From contig WHSR01000048.1 of NCBI GenBank assembly GCA_009379995.1, positions 1 through 40,644 of the forward strand: a stretch of 40,644 bases of DNA, read 5' to 3'. The translations under genes were made by a program, and so were the position numbers. Shown here piece by piece: positions 34,575 to 40,644 of this stretch. Source of the stretch: Streptosporangiales bacterium (GTDB lineage Bacteria; Actinomycetota; Actinomycetes; Streptosporangiales; WHSR01). The notes beneath the pieces are model-generated. The model made no database searches and was not told the origin of the DNA. It saw nothing but the letters and a program-made list of their open reading frames with translations. Each line of letters opens with the position of its first letter. Position 1 is the stretch's first letter.

Positions 34575-34688
34575 ATGACGCACGACGCACGCACGACGCA
34601 TGAGTTGTCCGAGCGGCTGCACGGCCGGGAGGAGATCGAGCGGGCGCACGCCTCCTTCCAGAACACCCGCGTCCAGGCGAAACAATGA
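34575..34688 (+). CDS. 37-aa microprotein coupled to the SRPBCC-PPOX gene
   Basis: A small ORF (MTHDARTTHELSERLHGREE and a short basic tail ending QAKQ) preceded by GAGAGG 6 nt before the ATG. Its TGA overlaps the ATG of the next gene (ATGA), so it may exist to deliver ribosomes to it. The peptide is hydrophilic and helical, with no known family. It sits 55 bp after the padR stop. Confidence 0.5.
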   Translation: MTHDARTTHELSERLHGREEIERAHASFQNTRVQAKQ

Positions 34689-35527
34689 GGCCGGCCAACG
34701 GGGCTCCGCTCCATGTCGTGGCCGGCGTCGTCGAGGCTCCGGCGGAGAAGGTGACCGAGTTGGCGCTCGCGGTACGGCCGGGGCCGGTGGGTCCGGACAA
34801 CGCCTTCCTGCTCGACGGCGGGAGCGACGTCGTACTGGCCGGCGGTCCGCGCCGGTTTGCCGGCCCGCACATCCACGTGGAGGTGGATCGGGAGCACCGG
34901 GTCTTCGCGACGGAGGGCAACTGGTGGTACCGCGGCGAGTACACCTTCGAGCCACATGAGCGCGGAACCATCGTCGTCCACCGCGTCTACAACATCGCCC
35001 GCGTCGGTCGCTGGGCGGTGCCGTTGGTACTGCTGCAGTACCGGCTGTCCGGCATGTTCACCGCACACACCCTCATGACCCAGGTGGAGGGTGTGCTGCG
35101 CCGGATCGGCGACCGCCTGGGCTGCCCTGCCTATCTCCTCGCGGGCGGGGATCCCTCGGCGAGCGAGGCGCTCCAGCCGCTGCGCACATCCAGGGTGGCA
35201 CTGCTGACCAGCTACCGCCGAGACGGGAGAGGCGTCGGTACGCCGGTCGGCATCACCGTGCGGAAAGACCGCGCCTACTTCACGACGCGCTCCCAGACCT
35301 GGAAGGTCAAGCGCATCGCGAACAACCCGCGGATCGCCCTGGCGCCCTGCACCAAGCGAGGCAGGGTGCTCGGGCCAACCGTATACGGCATCGCCCGCAG
35401 GCTCGACGACGCAGAGGTCGACCCGTACGGCGGCCGCCTCCAGTACCGCCTCTGGACCCTCGTCTACCGCGCCTTCTACCGGGACGTTCCGGTGAGCTAC
35501 GAGATGACGCCCATCGGCGACGGTTAA
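34685..35527 (+). CDS. Fusion of an SRPBCC-like and a PPOX (F420/FMN split-barrel) domain
   Basis: A 280-aa protein. Residues 1-150 have the look of an SRPBCC (START-like) ligand-binding domain (HVVAGVVEAPAEKVTELAL, YTFEPHERGTIVVHRVYNI). Residues about 165-265 match pyridoxamine-phosphate-oxidase-like split barrels (LRTSRVALLTSYRRDG, TPVGITVRKDRAYFTTRSQTWKVKRIANNPRIALAPC), which usually bind F420 or FMN and reduce or oxidise small molecules. The two domains in one chain suggest that the first binds the substrate of the second. It follows padR and a coupled microprotein. Domain assignment for the first half is less sure than for the second. Confidence 0.75.
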   Translation: MRPANGAPLHVVAGVVEAPAEKVTELALAVRPGPVGPDNAFLLDGGSDVVLAGGPRRFAGPHIHVEVDREHRVFATEGNWWYRGEYTFEPHERGTIVVHRVYNIARVGRWAVPLVLLQYRLSGMFTAHTLMTQVEGVLRRIGDRLGCPAYLLAGGDPSASEALQPLRTSRVALLTSYRRDGRGVGTPVGITVRKDRAYFTTRSQTWKVKRIANNPRIALAPCTKRGRVLGPTVYGIARRLDDAEVDPYGGRLQYRLWTLVYRAFYRDVPVSYEMTPIGDG

Positions 35528-35539
35528 CGCCCCCCACGT

Positions 35540-35599
35540 TTGAGTGTCGGCGAGTTCGTCATCCCGTACCATCTCGGTGGCGAACACGCCGACACTCAA
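35540..35599. repeat. 60-bp hairpin with near-perfect 19-nt arms
   Basis: TTGAGTGTCGGCG (35540-35552) and CGCCGACACTCAA (35587-35599) match perfectly; after one A/A mismatch GTTCG and CGAAC add five pairs, leaving a 22-nt loop. It lies between two genes and could be a terminator, an operator or a small mobile repeat. Confidence 0.8.
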
Positions 35600-35621
35600 C
35601 GATGGACGAAGGCCCGGTTCC

Positions 35622-36214
35622 GTGAGCGATCTGTTCAACTCGTCGCTGCTCCTGGTCGAGCAGCCGCGCAAGTCTTCTCGGTGCAGGCGAGCTACCACGT
35701 GTTCGATCCCAACGGCGCGGCGTTGGCGAACGTACGGGAGATCAACCTGTCGCCGGTGATGAAGGTGCTGCGATTCTTCTCGGAGAACTCGGACAACTTC
35801 CCGGCGAACCTCCAGCTCAGCGGGCCGCACGGAGAGCCGCTGCTCATCGTGCACAAGCCGTTCGCGTTCTTCCATCCGAAGACCCAGGTACGCCGGCCGG
35901 ACGGGACCCTGGTCGGATACATCGCCAAGGACTTCAAGCTGGTCGGCTCCCGGTTCCATCTGCTGGACCCGTCCGGCAACAGGGTCGGGGAGATCTCCGG
36001 CGACTGGCTCGGCTGGGAGTTCTCGATCACCGACGGGCAGGGCACGTCGATCGCCCAGGTGTCGAAGAGGTTCGCCGGGCTGACCAAGGAGTTCTTCACC
36101 ACCGCCGACCGCTACGCCGTACAGATCCACTACCAGCTCCCCGAGCCGCTGCGCAGCCTGGTCATCGCCTCGACCGTGACGATCGACCTCGTGCTGCACC
36201 AGTCCAAGAACTGA
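35622..36214 (+). pseudogene. Scramblase/LURP-one-like protein, frameshifted near its start
   Basis: From GTG 35622, with GAAGG upstream, the frame reads VSDLFNSSLLLVEQPRK, the normal start of bacterial scramblase-like (tubby-C2) proteins. One base is missing at about 35672, and the remainder (FSVQASYHVFDPNG to IHYQLPEPLRSLVIASTV) runs in the next frame to the stop. Adding one base joins both parts into about 197 aa of full family length. The fold is a twelve-strand beta-barrel; the function in bacteria is unknown. An unbroken frame starting upstream (TTG at 35540) would replace the first residues and is less like the family. It may be a real mutation or a sequence error. Confidence 0.7.
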
Positions 36215-36242
36215 CTCAGCCGCGCCGAGGGCGGCCCCGGGC

Positions 36243-36489
36243 TGCGTAATTGATCACACGCGTAAGCTCGGGTGCGATGTGCGCGGGGACGGGCTGACCG
36301 CGGCTTCCGCCGATGGTCAGCTCGAGCAGGCCGTGGAGTGCCGTGCGCGAGGTCAGGGAGACCCAGGACCTGTGGGTGCTGCGGACCGAGCCGGCCGGCA
36401 TCATCGGCCTGCCGAAGCGGGCGCTCACCTCCGAGCAGGCGACCGAGCTGCGCGGCTTCCTCGTACAGCGAGGTCTGGCCAGGGCGTGA
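36243..36489 (+). pseudogene. C-terminal half of a YcxB-like gene, inverted
   Basis: On the plus strand the frame DVRGDGLTAASADGQLE and, one base shift later, RPWSAVREVRETQDLWVLRT then GIIGLPKRALTSEQATELRG match the end of YcxB-family proteins. A stop follows at 36489. There is no start codon or N-terminal membrane part on this strand. The missing first half lies just beyond, on the opposite strand (36500-36693), tail to tail. The simplest explanation is a local inversion of the 3' part of one gene, followed by decay. Confidence 0.5.
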
Positions 36490-36499
36490 TGATCCGTGG

Positions 36500-36693
36500 G
36501 CCGGCTCGCCGGACGGGTGGTCAGGCGGGCGGGCGCGGCGGATGGCGCTGCGGTCGGCGAGCGTCAGCAGAACGCCGCCGGCGCCGGCGAGCCCGCCGAC
36601 GGTCCAGAGCCGGCGGAAGTGCCGCCGCAGCGCGACCCGCAGGATCGCGCCGAACAGCGCCCGGTCCATCGTCACCTGGATGTGGATGTCCAC
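36500..36693 (-). pseudogene. N-terminal half of a YcxB-like gene
   Basis: From GTG 36693, with GGGAG 5 nt upstream, the frame reads VDIHIQVTMDRALFGAILRV then LRRHFRRLWTVGGLAGAGG, the first strand, basic stretch and membrane segment of a YcxB-like protein. After about 50 residues it runs into unrelated sequence. The matching C-terminal half lies on the plus strand at 36243-36489. It follows the R2lox gene by 15 bp and was probably co-transcribed with it. Confidence 0.5.
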
Positions 36694-36708
36694 TGCCGCT
36701 CCCGGACG

Positions 36709-37692
36709 TCAGCCGCCGAGCGTCGCCAGCTCCGCCGCGTCCTCCCGCCCGAACCTCTCCTCGAGCTCCTCCGGGCTGGCGTCGACGTCGATCCGCTCCA
36801 CCGGCACGCCACGGGCCGATTCGATGGCGCCCAGCCGCCGCATCGCCCGGTCCCTGGCGTAGGCGACCGTGTCCTGCACGTCCCGGTCGAACGGGTCCTC
36901 CGGGAAACGGGCATTGCCGACCTCGATCAGCTCCACCGCGTACGGGACGAGCTCGTCGAACCGCTGGGTGACGACCTCCCACATCCGGTCGTCGGCCGCG
37001 ACGTGCCGGCGACAGGTGAACGTACCCCAGGCCATGTGCCGGCGCTCGTCGTCGCCGATGTGCTTGATGATCTGCCGCATGCCGGGGAAGATCCCGTACT
37101 CGGTGAAGAGCCGGTTCCACTGCCAGTAGCCGGTGAGCGCCAGCGACCCCTCGATGACGTGGTTGTACGTGACCGAGGCGCGCACCTGGCTGGCCGGGCT
37201 CGGGTCGGAGTCCAGCGCCTGCAGCGAGGCGGGCAGCTCCTCGTAGAACAGCTTCCGATAGCCGGAGTTGTCGGCCACCCACGTGTGCAGGTCGTCGGAG
37301 ATCCCGAGGGCGTCGAGCCAGCGCCGGAACACCTCGACGTGCTTGGCCTCCTCGAAGCAGAACTGGGTGAGGTAGATCTCGTCGCCGAACCGGCCCTCGG
37401 TCGCCATCGCCCGGATGAACGGCTGGATGTCCTCCGTGACGGCCTCCTCGCCGGCGATGAAGAGGGTGGCCAGGCTCAGCACGCTCTGCTGCTGCATCTC
37501 GGTGAGGTTCCCGAAGTCCTCGGCCTCGCGGCCGAGGTCGATGTCGGCCGGGTTCCAGAACTTCGCGTTGCCCTTGGTGAAGAGCCGCAGCGGGAACGAG
37601 TTCCAGTTGAGCCCGCCCTTCCCGATCGAGTGGAAGCCCTGACGGAGGTTCTCCTGGCTCTCGCGGGTCTCGCGGTTCTCCAAGGTCGACAC
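36709..37692 (-). CDS. R2-like ligand-binding oxidase (R2lox)
   Basis: A 327-aa relative of ribonucleotide reductase R2 that carries a Mn/Fe centre and a fatty-acid-like ligand, forming a Val-Tyr crosslink. Close to Rv0233 of M. tuberculosis. Expected metal ligands are Glu82 (GEEAVTEDIQPF), Glu115 and His118 (FEEAKH), Glu181 (TYNHVIEG), Glu216 and His219 (DDERRHMAWGTF). The crosslink partners are Val85 and Tyr176. All are present, so it should be active; the substrate is unknown. The GTG at 37692 has GGGAGG 4 nt upstream. It is not a normal NrdB and there is no nrdA here. Confidence 0.93.
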   Translation of the reverse strand: MSTLENRETRESQENLRQGFHSIGKGGLNWNSFPLRLFTKGNAKFWNPADIDLGREAEDFGNLTEMQQQSVLSLATLFIAGEEAVTEDIQPFIRAMATEGRFGDEIYLTQFCFEEAKHVEVFRRWLDALGISDDLHTWVADNSGYRKLFYEELPASLQALDSDPSPASQVRASVTYNHVIEGSLALTGYWQWNRLFTEYGIFPGMRQIIKHIGDDERRHMAWGTFTCRRHVAADDRMWEVVTQRFDELVPYAVELIEVGNARFPEDPFDRDVQDTVAYARDRAMRRLGAIESARGVPVERIDVDASPEELEERFGREDAAELATLGG

Positions 37693-37856
37693 GGCGCCTC
37701 CCGTCCGCACCGGGTACGTGGTCTCGATCGAGGCGAATCTAACCCGCGGCAGGGCTCACCGGCAGTCGTTACGGGAGACGCGTCATACCAGAGGTCAGGC
37801 GAAGGTCACCTTTTGGGTTGATGCCCCCAATTAGGGACAAAAAGTATGGTCTTCCC

Positions 37857-37994
37857 ATGCGAAAGACAGGTGCCCCCCGTCGTCGTCGCATGCCCGGACC
37901 GATCCGATCGGTCGCCACCGCCGCCCGCGCCGTGTGGGTCTTCACCACCGCCGCGGTCCAGGTATGCTTCCTCGGCAGCGACGCGAACCTCTGA
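37857..37994 (+). CDS. Leaderless 45-aa peptide
   Basis: An ATG lies 6 nt after TATGGT, a good -10 box, in an otherwise non-coding 400-bp stretch (37693-38086). The peptide starts with basic residues (MRKTGAPRRRRMPG) and has one amphipathic-to-hydrophobic helix (SVATAARAVWVFTTAAVQVC). It resembles small membrane-active or leader-type peptides. There is no family match that I know. No -35 box is clear. Confidence 0.45.
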   Translation: MRKTGAPRRRRMPGPIRSVATAARAVWVFTTAAVQVCFLGSDANL

Positions 37995-38047
37995 ACCGGG
38001 CCAAGTCGCCCGGCCCCGATGCATGTAGACCGACGCGCGGTCGACCT

Positions 38048-38063
38048 GGGGTCGCTTGACCCC
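38048..38063. promoter_or_regulatory. Inverted repeat before the toxin-like gene
   Basis: GGGGTC-GCTT-GACCCC lies upstream of TACGAT (38075-38080), a -10-like box 6 nt before the GTG start. It may be a repressor site or part of a short terminator for the peptide upstream. Confidence 0.4.
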
Positions 38064-38086
38064 GCGCGGTCTCCTACGATCGCCGC

Positions 38087-39007
38087 GTGGCCGACGTTCC
38101 GCGCGATCCCGACCGGCCGGACGAGCCGGACCGGCGGGGCGACATGCCGCCGCACGGCCGCGATGAGGATCGGTGGGACCCTGTGGTCAGCGCGGATGGG
38201 CGGACGCTGTCCGGGTTCGAGCTGCCCGAGTACGACATGGACCGCGACCTCGGCGACGGCACGACCTCGCGGGACTGGCTGGGCCGCTTCACGCCGGACC
38301 GGGCCAACCTCCCGGAGGTCTCCCTGGATGAGGCCCGCGACCACATCGCCGAGTACGCCGACGAGCGACCATGGTTAGCGCCGGCGCGTGACCGCGAACC
38401 GGAGGTGCAGAGGGTGTTCACCGCCCTCGACGTGGGTCAGGGCCACGCACTCGAGCGCCACGACGGCTACCCGACCGAACCCATGGTGGAACGTCGCGCG
38501 ACCTTCCTGGAGGACCCCGCCCAGCTCGATGAAGCCAAACGGGAACGTTCCGAAGATGCGTTCCACCCGGGCCGGACGCATCGGTGCGGCGAGTACGCGA
38601 CCCGCATCTGGGAACCCGACGCGTTCGCCACCGCCTTCGCCCGCGGCATCGAGCACCCGGACGTGCGGCGGGCACTCGACAGGCCCTTCGATCCGGACAG
38701 GCGGCCGCCGGACGTGGCAATTCCAGTCGTCGATCTACTTGGCCCGGACGGACACCGATTCTGCGCGGGCTACCGGCTGGAGCCGGTGGGCGGCAGCGCG
38801 GAAGCGGCGGTGGACTGCCGCGCGCATTGGGTGGACGCACAACGCAGGGGACAGGAACCAGACGCTCCGGAGCCGAAGGCCGCGCCGATTGACTCCTTCG
38901 AGGGAGGACGGATCGCGTTCTTCTTCCGTCCGACCAGATCCCGCGACGGCTACGAAGTGGCCACCATGTACGTGGAGCCGCCCGACCAGCCCAGGAAAGG
39001 AGCCTAG
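38087..39007 (+). CDS. Hypothetical protein with toxin-like C-terminal domain
   Basis: A 306-aa protein from GTG 38087 (TACGAT 6 nt upstream; probably leaderless). The first 110 residues are acidic and low in hydrophobics. From about 110 a compact domain follows: ALDVGQGHALERHDGYP, then DAFHPGRTHRCGEYATRIWE and FARGIEHPDVRRALDRPF. The GHxLxRH pattern followed by His and Cys residues is like those in RNase-type polymorphic toxins, but I cannot name the family. No signal peptide or transport domain is seen. Its partner gene begins right after its stop, as toxin-immunity pairs often do. Confidence 0.6.
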   Translation: MADVPRDPDRPDEPDRRGDMPPHGRDEDRWDPVVSADGRTLSGFELPEYDMDRDLGDGTTSRDWLGRFTPDRANLPEVSLDEARDHIAEYADERPWLAPARDREPEVQRVFTALDVGQGHALERHDGYPTEPMVERRATFLEDPAQLDEAKRERSEDAFHPGRTHRCGEYATRIWEPDAFATAFARGIEHPDVRRALDRPFDPDRRPPDVAIPVVDLLGPDGHRFCAGYRLEPVGGSAEAAVDCRAHWVDAQRRGQEPDAPEPKAAPIDSFEGGRIAFFFRPTRSRDGYEVATMYVEPPDQPRKGA

Positions 39008-39334
39008 GTGGGCCAGGAATTCCCGCCGACCGATCCGGACTCCCAGTTCGCAACCCTGATCCGGATTGCGCGCACCTACTGTCACCCAGAGGCCGACGAA
39101 GAAGCGTACGACGCTCTCAAGCGGCTGGCCCAACGCCGCGAAGACCAGGAAATGTCGACCTTCAAGAACGAGCTGAGGCGGGCTATCCAGGATCCGGCTC
39201 AGCTTCCGGGCAACGAGCTGTTCAGGGCCGTGCAGTACGACGACGGGAGCGCTGAGAAGTTCCTCCGGCGACTGTGGCGGGACCTGTACGGGGATGAGCC
39301 GGTCGAGAGCGGAGACGGCGAGCAGTCCGAATAA
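39008..39334 (+). CDS. Small acidic protein, possible immunity partner
   Basis: A 108-aa protein starting at the GTG directly after the upstream stop, with AAAGGAG as ribosome site. It is acidic and helical: DSQFATLIRIARTYCHPEAD, then MSTFKNELRRAIQDPAQLPG and LFRAVQYDDGSAEKFLRRLW. Size, charge and position suit an immunity protein for the gene before it, though no family is recognised. The tail is disordered (SGDGEQSE). Confidence 0.6.
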   Translation: MGQEFPPTDPDSQFATLIRIARTYCHPEADEEAYDALKRLAQRREDQEMSTFKNELRRAIQDPAQLPGNELFRAVQYDDGSAEKFLRRLWRDLYGDEPVESGDGEQSE

Positions 39335-39363
39335 GGCTGGTTACTCCTTGTTCCGCGGGCGAC

Positions 39364-40475
39364 TCAGGGTGGCCAGTGGCCGGGTCGGGGGATGTGGTAG
39401 GTGATGCGGCCGTCGTCGTGGCGGGTGATGTGGATGCGGTCGGGGTGGCGGGTTTTCCATTTGTGGTGAAAGCCGCAGCACAGAACCGTGTTGGCGAGGC
39501 TGGTGTTGCCGCCCAAGACCCAAGGGATCACGTGGTCGGCTTCGCAGAGATGGGCGGGAATGTCGCACCCGTCGACCACACACGACCGGTCTCGGTGTTC
39601 GAGGGCCCGGCGTAGCGCCGGCGTGACCAGGCGTGCTTCGCGGCCCACGTCCAGCGGCAGGCTGCCCGGCCCGACGAGGAGGCGGGACAATCCGGCGTTT
39701 TCGGCGATGCGGCGAGCATCAGCGGCGGAGATGGCCTGCCCGCCGGGGAGGAGGCCGGGGGTGGTGCCGCCGGTGAGGGCCTCCAGGTCGACGATGACGC
39801 TCATGTGGGTCTGCTGCCCGCCGCGGATGAGGGTGTCGAGGGCGTCGGCGTAGCGCTGCTCGCGGGTGCGGGGGTCGTCGGCGTCGGCCGGCTGGGCCAG
39901 CGGGTCCAGCGCCGCCTTGAACCGGGCAGCCAGCTCAGGGTCGAGGATGCCCTCGATGTGGCTGGCCCCGTCCAGCAGGTCGGCGATGGACAGCCAACGC
40001 CGGTCGAAGCCGCGCTCGTCGTCCTTGTCGCTGCCATCCGGATCGAGGACCCGCCGCAGGTGCCCGCCCGCCCGGGCGACGTCCTCGACAGACCCGTCGC
40101 GGCGTGGCAGACCGCCGCGGTGTGCGCATACCCCAACTCGCCCGCCACGAACAGCTTCTCCGTGGCCGGCAGGCGGCGCAGCTGCCGGGCGACCGTCACG
40201 TGCTCGGCGGCCTGCCCGCGGCGCATCCGACACGTCTGCCGCAACCACGCCGACGTGGACGGGTACCCCCACGCCTGCGCGGCCTTGTCCGCGTCGACCC
40301 GGCCCACCCTGGCGGTCACCGCCGCCTGCAGCAGATCGATGACCCGGGCCAGCTGGTGGGTCTCCTCCATCGCCTGCGTCGCCACCTCCGGCGCAGCGTC
40401 TCCGGCCAGCCCACCGGCCAGCTCGGCGGCGATGTCCGCGAGCTGATCCAGTAACCCCTGAGTGGTCGAACACAT
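39364..40475 (-). pseudogene. DUF222/HNH endonuclease, frameshifted
   Basis: The N-terminal DUF222 part reads from ATG 40475 (MCSTTQGLLDQLADIAAELA, then GYPSTSAWLRQTCRMRR) to about 40105. One base is missing there (after HTAAVCHA) and the rest, from RRDGSVEDVARAGGHLRR, runs in the next frame. It ends with a complete HNH nuclease site (CEADHVIPWVLGGNTSLAN and a second CCGFHH part). This DUF222-HNH family is abundant in actinobacteria and prone to spread. Adding one base restores about 370 aa. TACTAT 6 nt upstream of the ATG suggests a leaderless start. It is either a pseudogene or a sequence error. Confidence 0.8.
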
Positions 40476-40644
40476 GTTCCCATAGTAAAGACCACGGCCG
40501 ACAAACCGGGGTTCCGCAGCTAATCGGGGTGCTGGGCCGCGATCGAGGGTGAAGATGCAGGTCGGCGGGCTGGCAGCTGGTGGGAATCGCTGTTCGGCCT
40601 AGATACACGCTTGTTCGCTGTTTTCCGTATCTGCCTGGGCTTAG
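40476..40644. other. Window end without a recognised gene
   Basis: This 169-bp stretch holds only the putative -10 box (TACTAT, 40487-40482 on the minus strand) of the HNH gene. No reading frame or repeat could be supported. Confidence 0.4.

Noticed and set aside
36709..37692. Ribonucleotide reductase small subunit NrdB
   Set aside because: The Val/Tyr crosslink pair and the close match to Rv0233 identify R2lox, and no nrdA lies nearby.
36496..37821. A 441-codon plus-strand frame
   Set aside because: It mirrors the R2lox gene, whose metal ligands and crosslink residues are all present on the minus strand.

Overview
The window is high-GC DNA from an actinomycete (class Actinomycetes). The evidence is the mycothiol glycosyltransferase MshA beside a YbjN protein, gpmA and a SenX3-RegX3 pair, the MurT/GatD amidotransferase, a second groEL under CIRCE, DUF1416/SseC next to a thiosulfate sulfurtransferase, and several start codons sitting 6-7 nt behind a TANNNT -10 box, the mark of leaderless actinobacterial transcripts. 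The order otsA / threonine-synthase-like / ThiS-like / cold-shock / groEL resembles Streptomyces chromosomes, and mshA-ybjN-gpmA-senX3-regX3 resembles mycobacteria. I cannot assign a family. No rRNA or tRNA gene and no CRISPR array was seen.

Layout. 1-2.1 kb: the edge of an IS1182-type transposase, a small unknown gene, an ADP-ribosylglycohydrolase and a nitrobindin. 2.1-7.5 kb: a tightly overlapping minus-strand operon with an ABC ATPase-like gene (degenerate and frameshifted at a run of 11 G), a lipoprotein solute-binding protein, a permease made of two fused halves, and a membrane helical-repeat protein. 7.6-10.3 kb: a 41-aa membrane microprotein, a DsrE-like protein, and gatD/murT, which amidate the D-Glu of lipid II.

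10.3-18.0 kb holds the best candidate for an undescribed system. An apparently active HerA/FtsK-type ATPase and an SseB-like protein lie with two membrane-bound VirD4/TraD-like proteins that have both lost the Walker A lysine (replaced by Met and by Trp). A pair of near-identical palindromes precedes the first gene. 18.0-21.6 kb is a sulfur/redox block: sseC, sulfurtransferase, DUF4395 membrane protein, a cysteine-containing leader peptide with its own leaderless promoter, a membrane thioredoxin, and a SigL-like ECF sigma factor with its zinc anti-sigma factor and a matching auto-promoter.

21.6-29.7 kb: regX3/senX3 divergent from phoU with a PHO-like box between, then gpmA, ybjN-mshA, a vapBC-type toxin-antitoxin pair and an OtsA-family glycosyltransferase. 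29.8-33.9 kb, plus strand: a SAM-I riboswitch controls a threonine-synthase homologue and a ThiS-like sulfur carrier, which fit the MetM/MetO homocysteine route better than threonine synthesis. A cold-shock gene and groEL with a double CIRCE inside a perfect 23-bp-arm palindrome follow. 33.9-40.6 kb is accessory DNA: a PadR regulator, a microprotein coupled to an SRPBCC-PPOX fusion, a frameshifted scramblase-like gene, a ycxB-like gene that looks split by a local inversion, an R2lox oxidase, a leaderless 45-aa ORF, a possible toxin-immunity pair and a frameshifted DUF222/HNH gene.
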